Shown here one piece after another: positions 37,249 to 45,974 of a stretch of DNA of 64,000 bases. Location of the stretch: NCBI GenBank assembly GCA_031272445.1, contig JAISTT010000018.1, positions 1-64,000 of the forward strand, given 5' to 3'. The notes beneath the pieces are model-generated. The model had not been told where the DNA came from. It saw only the letters and a program-made list of their open reading frames with translations, and made no database searches. Made by a program: the position numbers and the translations under genes. The stretch's first letter is position 1; every line of letters starts with the position of its first letter. The stretch comes from Candidatus Endomicrobiellum mastotermitis (GTDB lineage: Bacteria; Elusimicrobiota; Endomicrobiia; Endomicrobiales; Endomicrobiaceae).

Positions 37249-37752
37249 ATGGTAGACATTTTACTTGAAAGGAAAAGCGTCCGCAAATATACGAATGAGG
37301 ATGTTGAGAAAAAAGATTTGAATTACATTCTGCATGCTGCGATGTCTGCGCCTACTGCAAGGAATACGAGATGCTATTCTTTTATAGCAATAAAAGACAA
37401 AGAAATTCATAGAAAAATTGCCGCGGTACATCATGCTGCGCAAATGATATTGCAGGCTCCATTGGCAATTTTAGTTGTAGGAGATAAAAATGTAGCTTTT
37501 GAAGAATATTTACCACAAGATTGCTCGGCTGCAACGCAGAATATTCTTCTCGCAGCCACTGCGAGAGGTTATGGATCAGTCTGGTGTGGTGTTTATTCAA
37601 ATAAAAAGATTTCAGAAGCTGTTGAAAAGCTTTTTAATCTTCCAGAAAATATTAAAGCTTTTTCTATTGTGGTCATAGGGAAATCTACGGATAGTAATCC
37701 TCCAAAAAATAGGTGGCAGCCTGAAAAGATTAAATATGAGACTTGGGAATGA
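37249..37752 (+). CDS. Nitroreductase family flavoprotein
   Basis: 167 residues. The FMN-binding ERKSVRKYTNEDVEKKDL opens the domain; SAPTARNTRCYSFIAIKD, QDCSAATQNILLAATARGYG and VWCGVY follow. The family uses FMN and NAD(P)H to reduce varied substrates in the cytoplasm; the natural substrate is unknown. The start is chosen at MVDILLERKS (37249), with GGAGG five bases ahead, rather than the track start 30 bases earlier. Its TGA overlaps the argS ATG by ATGA, so translation of the two is probably coupled. Confidence 0.9.
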   Translation: MVDILLERKSVRKYTNEDVEKKDLNYILHAAMSAPTARNTRCYSFIAIKDKEIHRKIAAVHHAAQMILQAPLAILVVGDKNVAFEEYLPQDCSAATQNILLAATARGYGSVWCGVYSNKKISEAVEKLFNLPENIKAFSIVVIGKSTDSNPPKNRWQPEKIKYETWE

Positions 37753-39410
37753 TAAGACAACAAGTACTAACTAGTCTAGTCGGTATGTTTGTAAAATATT
37801 TACATAGCAAGGGAGTACGCGATAGTTTTAATTTTGTCTTAGAGATTCCACCGAAAAATATTAATGCCGACTTTGCTATAAACGCGGCTATGCTCATAGC
37901 AAAAAAACTTAAAACGGATCCAAAAATCATTGCTAAAGAATTTGCAGAAATTATATTGAAAGAAGCCTCCAATATTATAGAAAAAGTTGAAATAGCTGGA
38001 AATGGGTTTATTAACTTGTACGTTAAAAATGAAGTTGTTTATAAGTCACTTAAAAAAATTCTTGTAGAAAAGAATAGGTATGGTAGTATGCCTAAAAAAA
38101 ATAATAAAAAAAAAGTTTTGATGGAGTTCGTTTCAGCAAATCCTACTGGACCTTTGCATATTGGACATGGACGAGGTGCTGCAATTGGTGATTCTCTTGC
38201 GAGAATATTGAAATATTTGGGGTATAATGTTACTAAAGAGTACTATTTGAATGATGCTGGAAATCAAATGCTTGTTTTAGCTGAATCTACCAAAATTCGA
38301 TATAAGCAAGTGACAGATGAGGGAATTGATTTTCCTGTAAATTACTATCAAGGTGAGTATATTATTGATATTGCAAAGCGCTTATTTTCTGAAGACAGAG
38401 ACATAAATAAAATAGATTTCAAATATGAAGCAGTTAGAGACATTTTAAAAACGATAAAGGATGATTTGAAAAATTTTGCAATCGAATTTGACAATTGGTT
38501 TTCTGAGAGTGAAGTAGCTATTGTTAAAGATGAAAATGGAAAGACAAAAATTGACAAGGTATGCGAAAGTTTGCTTCATGAAAATGAAGCTTATATGAAG
38601 GATGGAGCGCTATGGCTTTCTTCTACAAAATTTGGCGATACTAAAGACAGGGTTTTAAGAAAAAGCAATGGCGAATACACTTATCTTGCTTCAGATATTG
38701 CGTATCACAAAAATAAGTTTGAAAGAGGTTTTACAAAACTCATAAATCTGTGGGGTGCAGATCATCATGGGTATGTTGCAAGAATAAAAGCTTGTGTGCG
38801 AATGTTAGGTTTCGATGGAGAAGCATTGCATATTATTCTTTATCAACTTGTTTCATTAACAAGAAACGGACAATCTGTGACTATGTCAACACGTAGTGGA
38901 GAGTTTATAACTTTAAAAGAAGTTGTTAATGAAGTTGGAAAAGACGCGTGTAGATTTTTCTTTTTATTGCGTGATCCTAACTCTCCGCTTGAATTTGATT
39001 TGGAATTGGCTAAAAAATGTTCAAATGAGAATCCTGTTTTTTATGTTCAATACGTTAATGCAAGATGTAATTCCATTATTAGGGAGGGTAAAAATAGGAA
39101 AGATATTATTTCTGATATTGAAGCTATAAATTTTTCTCTACTTAATACTAAGGAAGAAAGGAATTTAATAAAAAAACTTTCAGCATTTTGTGATACACTT
39201 GCTATATCTGAAAAAACTATGAGTCCACATCATTTTACAACCTATTTAATTGAGCTTGCGGATATATATCATAAATTTTATGAAAAGTGTCGTGTTTTGA
39301 CAGATGATAGTAATCTTACATCTGCGAGACTCAAGCTCATTGAAGGTGTCATGATAATTGTTAAAAATGGATTAAATCTTTTAGGAGTCTCTACTTTGGA
39401 CAAGATGTAA
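37749..39410 (+). CDS. argS: Arginyl-tRNA synthetase
   Basis: Class I synthetase of 553 residues. The Arg-tRNA D-loop-binding N-terminal domain comes first, then the HIGH site FVSANPTGPLHIGHGRGAAIGD (about residue 125). LWGADHHGYVARIKACV and QLVSLTRNGQSVTMSTRSGEF follow, in which the KMSKS-like loop is reduced as usual in ArgRS. The C-terminal DALR anticodon domain ends in LTSARLKLIEGVMIIVKNGL. The ATG at 37749 overlaps the nitroreductase stop. It would charge tRNA-Arg such as the one at 816. Confidence 0.97.
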   Translation: MIRQQVLTSLVGMFVKYLHSKGVRDSFNFVLEIPPKNINADFAINAAMLIAKKLKTDPKIIAKEFAEIILKEASNIIEKVEIAGNGFINLYVKNEVVYKSLKKILVEKNRYGSMPKKNNKKKVLMEFVSANPTGPLHIGHGRGAAIGDSLARILKYLGYNVTKEYYLNDAGNQMLVLAESTKIRYKQVTDEGIDFPVNYYQGEYIIDIAKRLFSEDRDINKIDFKYEAVRDILKTIKDDLKNFAIEFDNWFSESEVAIVKDENGKTKIDKVCESLLHENEAYMKDGALWLSSTKFGDTKDRVLRKSNGEYTYLASDIAYHKNKFERGFTKLINLWGADHHGYVARIKACVRMLGFDGEALHIILYQLVSLTRNGQSVTMSTRSGEFITLKEVVNEVGKDACRFFFLLRDPNSPLEFDLELAKKCSNENPVFYVQYVNARCNSIIREGKNRKDIISDIEAINFSLLNTKEERNLIKKLSAFCDTLAISEKTMSPHHFTTYLIELADIYHKFYEKCRVLTDDSNLTSARLKLIEGVMIIVKNGLNLLGVSTLDKM

Positions 39411-39764
39411 AAGTTGAGTTTTTGTGTAATTATGAACTTAATTCAAATGAAGCGGAAAGGTTAAGTAAATCGTGAAGACAAATAAATAAGAGAAAACATG
39501 CGAGAAATAATCGTGGCAATTTTTATTTTGTTGATTTTATCTATTAATGTATGCAGAAAATAATATGGATTTTTACTTCAAAATAAAAACCCGCACCATG
39601 TATGGTTATGGTTTTTAAGGAAGACATAAAAAGATATACTTAGAGATAAATAAATTTTCGTATAAGAGTTTAGGGTAAGTATTTAAATTAAGTAAGAGAA
39701 AGTTTTATGAAGAATAGGTTCTTTGTGTACTAGAAATTATAATGTTGTACGTATAATGCGAACA
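39411..39764. other. Gene-free stretch after argS
   Basis: About 350 AT-rich bases. A short peptide-like start (MREIIVAIFILLILSINVC) near 39498 hits a stop quickly and looks like a relic signal peptide. Nothing else is seen. Confidence 0.45.
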
Positions 39765-40020
39765 AATTTTGACAAACTCAATGATAATTTAGTTTTTTAG
39801 ATACTGAGACTAAACCATAGCTTAATTCTAAAAATGTAGCAAAAATGGTTGAAAATTTTGATGCTTAGGGAATATTGTTTATTATATTGATATTTTGAAA
39901 GTTGCTATGCCAATATTTTGTTTTGGTTCTAATAAACTTAAAAGCATAGCTAATGCTTTTGGCATTGAAGTAAACTTAGGTTATAGAGAAATTGTAGATG
40001 TTTATAACGTTATTTTTTTT
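39765..40020 (+). pseudogene. DnaQ-type 3'-5' exonuclease, relic
   Basis: The frame starting at 39765 reads NFDKLNDNLVFLDTETKP-stop-LNSKNVAKMVENFDA-stop, with FLDTET being exonuclease motif I of the DEDD/DnaQ fold. After a shift, VYYIDILKVAMPIF and SNKLKSIANAFGIEVN correspond to the later helices (cf. K-L-x-x-L-A-x-x-F-G-I). YREIVDVYNV then stands where the H-R-A-x-x-D-A motif is expected. Large internal parts are missing. It may be a polymerase III epsilon-like or nuclease fragment. Confidence 0.55.
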
Positions 40021-40186
40021 CGGTCTCAAAGATATATAAAGATATATATTTATATTTTGTAATGTGAATATGTATAAAGAAGAATATATGTATTTTACAT
40101 AGATCTTCTCTGCTATATAAATACTAAAATTTATGTTTGTAAACTAGCTTATATAAGCTGAATTAATGAGTAATGGAAAATAATAT

Positions 40187-40217
40187 TTGACAAAATATAA
40201 TAAAATGATTATATAAT
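40187..40217 (+). promoter_or_regulatory. Possible promoter of the small HTH gene
   Basis: TTGACA, then TATAAT after 19 bases (a TTATAT at 16 bases is an alternative -10). It lies 27 bases before the HTH start. Confidence 0.45.
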
Positions 40218-40243
40218 TAACAATAAATGGAAAATATATAGAT

Positions 40244-40441
40244 ATGCGGAATAAGCAAATAATGGATATAAAAGAGCTTTCAGAGTACTTAGGCATTGGG
40301 AAATCTAAAATATACAGTTTAATAAGAATGAAAAAAATTCCAGCTTCGAAAATAGGGAGACAGTATAGATTTTCAAAAAATATTGTTGATAATTGGCTCA
40401 AAGATAAGATAATTACAAAAAGATGTGGATCAAGTAGATAG
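40244..40441 (+). CDS. Small excisionase-type (HTH_17) DNA-binding protein
   Basis: 65 residues. MDIKELSEYLGIGKSKIYSL followed by IPASKIGRQYRFSKNIVDNW is the winged-helix excisionase/MerR-like HTH, the whole protein being this domain. Such proteins bind DNA as adaptors or regulators; some come from mobile elements, many are chromosomal. No integrase or phage gene is nearby. The start could also be the second Met (40262). It is followed at 73 bases by the repeat protein. Confidence 0.8.
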   Translation: MRNKQIMDIKELSEYLGIGKSKIYSLIRMKKIPASKIGRQYRFSKNIVDNWLKDKIITKRCGSSR

Positions 40442-40514
40442 CGATAAGACAATGATAATATTATATTAATTAGGATAGAAGTTTGAGCATATAATCGAGT
40501 GAGGAGGGAATGTG

Positions 40515-40766
40515 ATGTCTGAAAAAGTAGAGAAAGTTGGAATAAAAAGAGAATCTGGATATCTTTACTTCATTGATAAACAAGGGGATGTTTCAAGAAC
40601 TTCTATGGCAAGAGGTGGAAAAAGAATAGGAAAACCCTTAAAAGTAAAAAAAATAGGTTTAAAAAAAGAAAAGGGACACTTATATTTTGTTGATAAGGAT
40701 GGAGATATTTCAAGATCAGTTATGAGTAGAGGTGGAAAGACAAAATTTAAAAAAGCTAAGAAATAA
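40515..40766 (+). CDS. Small basic protein of two tandem repeats, function unknown
   Basis: 83 residues made of two copies of one unit: VGIKRESGYLYFIDKQGDVS and IGLKKEKGHLYFVDKDGDIS, each followed by R-x-x-M-x-R-G-G-K. A basic linker and a Lys-rich tail complete it. The repeat suggests two small beta modules joined in one chain and, with the high charge, nucleic-acid or ribosome binding; that is inference. A strong AGGAGGG site lies 6 bases before the ATG at 40515, so it is probably well translated. It is followed by glmU on the same strand. Confidence 0.7.
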   Translation: MSEKVEKVGIKRESGYLYFIDKQGDVSRTSMARGGKRIGKPLKVKKIGLKKEKGHLYFVDKDGDISRSVMSRGGKTKFKKAKK

Positions 40767-40889
40767 AGTTGGAGTATGATCTCTCTCTTTAGCTTAAACT
40801 TATATAGGATAGAAAGTATGAATCTAAAAGTTTTTGGTAAAGGTTTTTAGTTTCTTTTAGGTTTATATAAGGATTTGTTAGATTAATTG

Positions 40890-42269
40890 ATGAAGAATTT
40901 TTCGGTGGTTATACTTGCAGCTGGTTTAGGTAAAAGAATGAATTCTTCTTTACCTAAAGTTATGCATAAGCTTTCAGGCAAGCCTTTGATAAAATGGGTT
41001 GTAGATAGTGTTTCTATTTTAAAGCCAGACAATTTAATTCTTGTCCTTGGTTGGTGTTCTGAGGTTATTGAAGGTTTTTTATCTGGTAATAATATAAAAA
41101 TTGTTTATCAAGAAGAGCAACTTGGTTCTGGACATGCTTTAATACAAGCAGGGAAAATTTTAAGGGATTATAAAGGTTATATTTTAGTTTTAAATGCAGA
41201 TGTTCCTTTAATAAAGTCATCTACATTATTGTCTTTAATAGAAAATAATAGAGAAACAGGAGCTTCAGCTACTGTTTTAATTGCGCGAGTTAATAACCCT
41301 TTTGGTTACGGCAGAATTATTTTAAAAGATGATATATATCTAGAAAAGATAGTTGAGGAGAAAGATGCTACTCAAGTAGAGAAACAAATAAAAGAAATAA
41401 ATTCAGGTGTTTATTGTTTTGACGAAAATTTGTGGAAAGCTTTATTGAAGCTGAAACCAAATAATGCAAAGAAGGAATATTATATAACTGATATTATCTC
41501 TATTCTAAGAGAACTTGGCAAAAAGGTTTCTTCTGTTATGGTTGAAGATAGTTATGAGGTTAAAGGTATAAATACCAGAACAGAGCTTTGTGAAGTTGAA
41601 AGTATGCTTAAAGAGAGAAAAATAAAAGAACTTTTAAGTAATGGTGTTACTATTATAGATATAAATAATGTATATATATCTTACGATGCGAAGATTGGTA
41701 TGGATTCAGTTATTTACCCCGGTGTTTTTATAGATACTGGCGTTTCAATAGGTAAAAAATGTATAATAAAGGGTAGTAGTTATATAAAGAACTCTAGGAT
41801 TGGTGATGCAAGCACAATATTATATTCTTATATAGAAGATACTGTTATAAGTGAAAAAGTTAAAGTAGGTCCTTTTTCACATATAAGGGAAAGTTCTATT
41901 TTAAAAGAAAATGTTAAAGTAGGTAACTTTTCAGAAGTAAAGAAGAGTATGATATCGGAAAATTCTAAAGTTAATCATCTCTCTTATTTAGGTAACGCTC
42001 AGATTGGAAAAGATGTGAATATAGGTGCAGGAACAATAACTTGCAATTATGATGGAATAGTAAAACATGATACTGTTATAGGCTCAGGGTCATTTATAGG
42101 TTCTAATGTGAATTTTGTGGCTCCTGTTAAAATAGGGGAAGGTGTTTTTATTGCAGCGGGTTCTACTATTACACATAATGTTCCTTCTGGACAGTTTGCT
42201 ATTGCAAGAGCAAGACAAAGAAGTAAAGAAAGGAAAAAATCGACCGTAGACAGTAAAAATTCGCCTTAA
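40890..42269 (+). CDS. glmU: Bifunctional GlmU (GlcN-1-P acetyltransferase / GlcNAc-1-P uridylyltransferase)
   Basis: Makes UDP-GlcNAc for peptidoglycan and LPS. The N-terminal pyrophosphorylase has LAAGLGKRMNSSLPKVMHKL and LNADVPLI. The C-terminal left-handed beta-helix shows hexapeptide repeats, GNFSEVKKS, HLSYLGNAQIGKDVNIGAGT and NCDYDG-like CNYDGIVKHDT. At 459 residues the length is normal. I use the ATG at 40890, one codon inside the TTG track start. It heads the conserved run glmU-prs-rplY-pth. Confidence 0.96.
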   Translation: MKNFSVVILAAGLGKRMNSSLPKVMHKLSGKPLIKWVVDSVSILKPDNLILVLGWCSEVIEGFLSGNNIKIVYQEEQLGSGHALIQAGKILRDYKGYILVLNADVPLIKSSTLLSLIENNRETGASATVLIARVNNPFGYGRIILKDDIYLEKIVEEKDATQVEKQIKEINSGVYCFDENLWKALLKLKPNNAKKEYYITDIISILRELGKKVSSVMVEDSYEVKGINTRTELCEVESMLKERKIKELLSNGVTIIDINNVYISYDAKIGMDSVIYPGVFIDTGVSIGKKCIIKGSSYIKNSRIGDASTILYSYIEDTVISEKVKVGPFSHIRESSILKENVKVGNFSEVKKSMISENSKVNHLSYLGNAQIGKDVNIGAGTITCNYDGIVKHDTVIGSGSFIGSNVNFVAPVKIGEGVFIAAGSTITHNVPSGQFAIARARQRSKERKKSTVDSKNSP

Positions 42270-42432
42270 TTGAAATTTTGTCGTAATATAAAATTGTATG
42301 TAGTGATGAATTTAAGTCAATATCAATGTTGTATAGAGGAATAAAAGAGTATATGTACCTTTGAAATTAGTTATGTAAAGCTTATTTTATTGATTAAATA
42401 AAAAAATAATATAGATACTAAAGAGGTTATTT

Positions 42433-43368
42433 GTGGAATATAAAATTATTTCTGGTAATGCTAGTATTGAACTTGCAAAGCAAATTGCTAATGAGCTTGG
42501 AGTTGAATTAAGTGAAGTAAAGGTAGGGCGTTTTAGTGATGGGGAGATACAAGTTAAAATTGTTGAAAATGTGAGAGGAAAAAGTTGTTATGTAGTTCAA
42601 TCAACAAGTACGCCTGTTAATGAAAATTTAATGGAGCTTTTAATTATTTCGGATGCGTTGAAAAGAGCATCTGCAAAAAGGATAACAGCGGTTGTTCCTT
42701 ACTATGGGTATGGTAGACAAGATAGAAAAGCTGAACCTAGGGTTCCAATTACGGCAAGACTTGTTGCGAATCTTTTTGCTACAGCAGGTATTACAAGGGT
42801 TTTGACAATGGATTTGCATGCTGGGCAAATTCAAGGTTTCTTTGACATTCCTGTTGATCATCTTTATGGTAGATCAGTGCTTTTAAATTATTTTAAATCT
42901 AAGAAATTAAAAGATGTTGTTATTGTTTCTCCTGATGCAGGTGGTGTTGAAAGGGCTAGGTCTTTTGCTAAGCATTTTAGCGCCGATTTGGCAATTATAG
43001 ATAAAAGAAGACCTCGACCTAATGAAGCATCTATTATGAATATCATAGGGAAAGTTAAAAATAAAACTTGTATAATTTTAGATGACTTAGTTGATACTGC
43101 AGGGACTTTGACGAAAGTTGCTGAGGCAATAAAAATGGAAGGAGCTATGAGTGTTTTTGCAGCTGCAACACATGGCGTTCTTTCTGGAGATGCTAAGAAA
43201 AAAATACAAGATTCATGTATAGAAAAACTTGTCATAACGAATTCAGTCCCAATGTTAAAAGACGATCTGACGGAAAAAATAGAGGTTTTAAGTATTGCCC
43301 CAATTTTAGCTGAGGTAATAAAGAGAATTTCTAATAATGAATCTATAAGTGCTTTATTTTTTAATTAG
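42433..43368 (+). CDS. prs: Ribose-phosphate pyrophosphokinase
   Basis: 311 residues; makes PRPP for nucleotides, histidine and tryptophan. Visible motifs are VGRFSDGEIQVKI, PYYGYGRQDRKAEPRVPITA, MDLHAGQIQGFFDIPVDHL, and the PRPP loop IILDDLVDTAGTL. The start is GTG after tagaggtt. It is the second gene of the glmU-prs-rplY-pth set, 163 bases after glmU. Confidence 0.97.
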   Translation: MEYKIISGNASIELAKQIANELGVELSEVKVGRFSDGEIQVKIVENVRGKSCYVVQSTSTPVNENLMELLIISDALKRASAKRITAVVPYYGYGRQDRKAEPRVPITARLVANLFATAGITRVLTMDLHAGQIQGFFDIPVDHLYGRSVLLNYFKSKKLKDVVIVSPDAGGVERARSFAKHFSADLAIIDKRRPRPNEASIMNIIGKVKNKTCIILDDLVDTAGTLTKVAEAIKMEGAMSVFAAATHGVLSGDAKKKIQDSCIEKLVITNSVPMLKDDLTEKIEVLSIAPILAEVIKRISNNESISALFFN

Positions 43369-43495
43369 AGAATTGAAAAGATAAATTACTTATTAGGTGT
43401 TGACTTAAGTTTCATCCAAGAAATTGTGTTAAGAGGAATGAATATATCTTTGAGTAGTGTAAAATAGTTTAAATAAGAGAGAGGTTACAATTTAA

Positions 43496-44191
43496 ATGGA
43501 AGGAGTAATTTTAGATATAGAGCCGAGAGCGGTAAGCTCTAAGAAAAATCTTGCCTTTTTAAGAAAGAGTGGAAAAATTCCAGCTGTTTTCTACGGAAAA
43601 GGAATTAAAGCGGAGGCCATTGCCGTTAACTCTAAAACTTTTATTTCAATATTAGAAACAAAAGGGATAAATGCAATTATATATTTGAATTTTAAAGATG
43701 AGAGAAAGTCAGCAATAGTGAAATCAGTTCAAAAGGATATTTTGAGTCAGAGTCCTATACATATAGATTTTCAGGCGATTTCGCTTAAAGATAAAGTTGA
43801 AGTTTTTGTTCCTATACATATTGAAGGTGTTGCTGATGGAGTTAAAAATTTTGGTGGTGTTATGGAGTCTGTGGTTAGAGAAATAAAAGTTGAAGCTTTA
43901 CCGGGAAATATTCCTAAAAAAATAAATGTTAATGTTAGTTCGTTAGCTATAGGACAAGGAATAACTATTGCGGATTTACCTAAAATTGACGGAGTAGAGT
44001 ATCTTCAAGAACCATCAACATTAATAATCCATATTGTAACAGTCTCATCTGAAGAAGAAAAGTCTGCTGTAAATGCGGAAGGAATAGTGACAGTTCAACC
44101 TGAGGTGATAGGCAAAGGCAAAAAAGATAAAGAAAATGATGAGATTGCACCAATAACAGGTAATAATGTAGCAAGTGGAATAAAAAAATAA
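43496..44191 (+). CDS. rplY: 50S ribosomal protein L25/general stress protein Ctc
   Basis: 231 residues of the long CTC form: an N-terminal L25 domain binding 5S rRNA (RKSGKIPAVFYGKGIKAEAI, SPIHIDFQAI) and the C-terminal TL5 beta domain (VFVPIHIEGVADGVKNFGGV, INVNVSSLAIGQGITIADLP), with a charged tail. It follows prs by 127 bases and is 24 bases before pth. Confidence 0.95.
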   Translation: MEGVILDIEPRAVSSKKNLAFLRKSGKIPAVFYGKGIKAEAIAVNSKTFISILETKGINAIIYLNFKDERKSAIVKSVQKDILSQSPIHIDFQAISLKDKVEVFVPIHIEGVADGVKNFGGVMESVVREIKVEALPGNIPKKINVNVSSLAIGQGITIADLPKIDGVEYLQEPSTLIIHIVTVSSEEEKSAVNAEGIVTVQPEVIGKGKKDKENDEIAPITGNNVASGIKK

Positions 44192-44215
44192 TTTGTCTAA
44201 TGTGATGTGGTTAAT

Positions 44216-44839
44216 ATGATGATGGATAAGCGGCGAGTTAAGCTTTTTGTGGGACTTGGGAATGCTGGGATAAAATATGAAAATACTCGTCATAATATGG
44301 GATTCATTGTTCTAGATGAATTAGCAAAATCAAAGCAACTCGAATTTAGAACTTGGCGTAATATGCTAGTTTCTTTTCACGAAGAAAAGGGTAATAAAAT
44401 ATATCTTTTGAAACCTTTGACCTTTATGAATTGTTCGGGAGATGCAGTTTATTCTTTTATGAGTTATTATAAAATTGTTGCTGAAAAAATCTTTGTTTTT
44501 TGTGATGATTTTTTAATACCATTAGGGGAGTATAAAATAAGGATGTCTGGATCTTCAGGAGGACATAACGGTATAAATTCTATAATAGCTCGAATAGGGA
44601 AAAATTTTCCTAGAATGAAGCTTGGTATAGGAGATCCTAGAATGAGATTTAGTAAGAGTTTTAGAATATTTGGTACTATTCCGAATTTTATGAAATCCAA
44701 AGATTATGTATTATCGGAATTTAAGAATAATGATAAAAAAAAGATAGATATAATGAAAAAAACTGTTATTAGTTTTTTTGATGATGTATGTGTATTTGGA
44801 CTTGACAAGGCAGTTTCAAAAATTGCAAATAAAAAATGA
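44216..44839 (+). CDS. pth: Peptidyl-tRNA hydrolase
   Basis: Recycles peptidyl-tRNAs released from stalled ribosomes. KLFVGLGNAGIKYENTRHNM holds the catalytic His (NTRHNMGF), followed by KPLTFMNCSGDAV, FVFCDDFLIPLGEYKIR, GSSGGHNGINSII and FPRMKLGIGDPR. The C-terminus is slightly longer than usual. Several starts are possible (GTG 44207, ATGs 44216-44222), and none has a clear ribosome site; I use 44216. Its stop overlaps the next ATG (ATGA). Confidence 0.95.
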   Translation: MMMDKRRVKLFVGLGNAGIKYENTRHNMGFIVLDELAKSKQLEFRTWRNMLVSFHEEKGNKIYLLKPLTFMNCSGDAVYSFMSYYKIVAEKIFVFCDDFLIPLGEYKIRMSGSSGGHNGINSIIARIGKNFPRMKLGIGDPRMRFSKSFRIFGTIPNFMKSKDYVLSEFKNNDKKKIDIMKKTVISFFDDVCVFGLDKAVSKIANKK

Positions 44840-45105
44840 AAAAAATTATTAATGATAGAAGAAAATTTAACAATAAAGTCTTAAAAAAATCTCTTACTCA
44901 TAATATAAGTAGTATGACTGGATGTTCTAAGGGATTTGTTAACGGTCCCTGTGGTAGTTTTTTTAATGGCAAGTGTGAAGTAATTAATACAAAAGACTGT
45001 GTATGGGTTTTAATTTATGAAAAACTCAAAAGTAGTGGGAAGTTGGAAGAGTTTGTTAATAAGTATGTGGAACCTAAAAAACAAGTTTTTAAGTATAGGA
45101 AATAG
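44836..45105 (+). CDS. Methylenetetrahydrofolate reductase C-terminal-like (MTHFR_C) protein
   Basis: 89 residues with the cysteine pattern GCSKGFVNGPCGSFFNGKCE and DCVWVLIYEKLKSSGKLEEF, as in the MTHFR_C domain found beside metF in anaerobes, where it may carry a zinc or Fe-S centre. It starts within the pth stop and ends 11 bases before metF, so it is clearly translated with metF as a partner subunit. Confidence 0.85.
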   Translation: MKKIINDRRKFNNKVLKKSLTHNISSMTGCSKGFVNGPCGSFFNGKCEVINTKDCVWVLIYEKLKSSGKLEEFVNKYVEPKKQVFKYRK

Positions 45106-45116
45106 AGAAATAAAAT

Positions 45117-45974
45117 TTGGATTTCAAAGAAAAATTAAAATCAAATAAGTTTTTAATAACAGCGGAATTGTTTCCTCCAAAAGGAGTGGATATTTCTTCT
45201 TTTTTACGCAGAGCTAATTGTTTATTAAATCTTGATGCTGTAAATGTTACGGATAATCAAAGAGCTTCTATGAGAGTTGGTTCTCTTGCAATGAGTAGAA
45301 TATTACTAGAACAATCGATAGAACCTATTCTACAGATTACTACAAGAGATAGAAACAGAATTGCTCTACAGTCCGAACTGTTAAGTGCTAATGTTTTGGG
45401 TATAAAAAATGTCTTGCTTTTAAGTGGTGATCATCCAAGTATTGGTGAGTATTGTGACTCAAAAGTGGTTTATGACTTAGACACTATACAACTTATAAAA
45501 ACTGCGAGACTTTTAGAAAGGGGTATGGATTTGGCAGGAAAGAAATTAAACGGTAGTCCAAAATTCTGCGCTGGAGCGGTTGTTAATCCTTCGGCTCGAC
45601 CGAGCGGTTTGCAGACTTTAATGTTTAAAAAAAAGATTAAGGCTGGAGCAGAGTTTTTTCAAACGCAAGCAGTTTTTGATGTATTGGAATACAAATTTTT
45701 TTTTGATAAAGTAAAACACTTGAAAGTAAAGGTTTTGCCTGGAGTGATTCTTATTAAGTCTAAAAAATTTATGCAGTTTTTGCAATCACTTCCAGGTGTA
45801 AATATACCTGAAAAAATTCAAGATAGAATAAATTCTGCTTCTGATGCTTTAGCTGAAGGTATAAAAATTTGCTCTGAAACTATTAAGGAATTTCGCTCTT
45901 TTGCTGATGGTGTCCATATCATGGCAATAGGTATTGAAGAATATATACCGGAAATAATAAAAAATAGTTTATAA
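45117..45974 (+). CDS. metF: 5,10-methylenetetrahydrofolate reductase
   Basis: 285-residue FAD-binding TIM barrel. ITAELFPPKGVDISSFLRRA, DAVNVTDNQRASMRVGSLAM, ILQITTRDRNRIALQSELLS and NVLLLSGDHPSIGEY are the folate/FAD motifs, and GAEFFQTQAVFD and PGVILI follow. It reduces methylene-THF to methyl-THF for methionine. The start is TTG after gaaataaaat. With the preceding MTHFR_C gene it forms the two-part enzyme of anaerobes, and the glycine cleavage genes upstream could supply its substrate. Confidence 0.93.
   Translation: MDFKEKLKSNKFLITAELFPPKGVDISSFLRRANCLLNLDAVNVTDNQRASMRVGSLAMSRILLEQSIEPILQITTRDRNRIALQSELLSANVLGIKNVLLLSGDHPSIGEYCDSKVVYDLDTIQLIKTARLLERGMDLAGKKLNGSPKFCAGAVVNPSARPSGLQTLMFKKKIKAGAEFFQTQAVFDVLEYKFFFDKVKHLKVKVLPGVILIKSKKFMQFLQSLPGVNIPEKIQDRINSASDALAEGIKICSETIKEFRSFADGVHIMAIGIEEYIPEIIKNSL

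Noticed and set aside
40244-40441. Prophage or integrative element marked by the excisionase-like HTH protein
   Set aside because: No integrase, attachment repeats or phage genes nearby; such one-domain HTH proteins are also common chromosomal regulators.
40144-40452. 102-residue minus-strand ORF
   Set aside because: It lies antisense to the HTH gene and its promoter; no motif.
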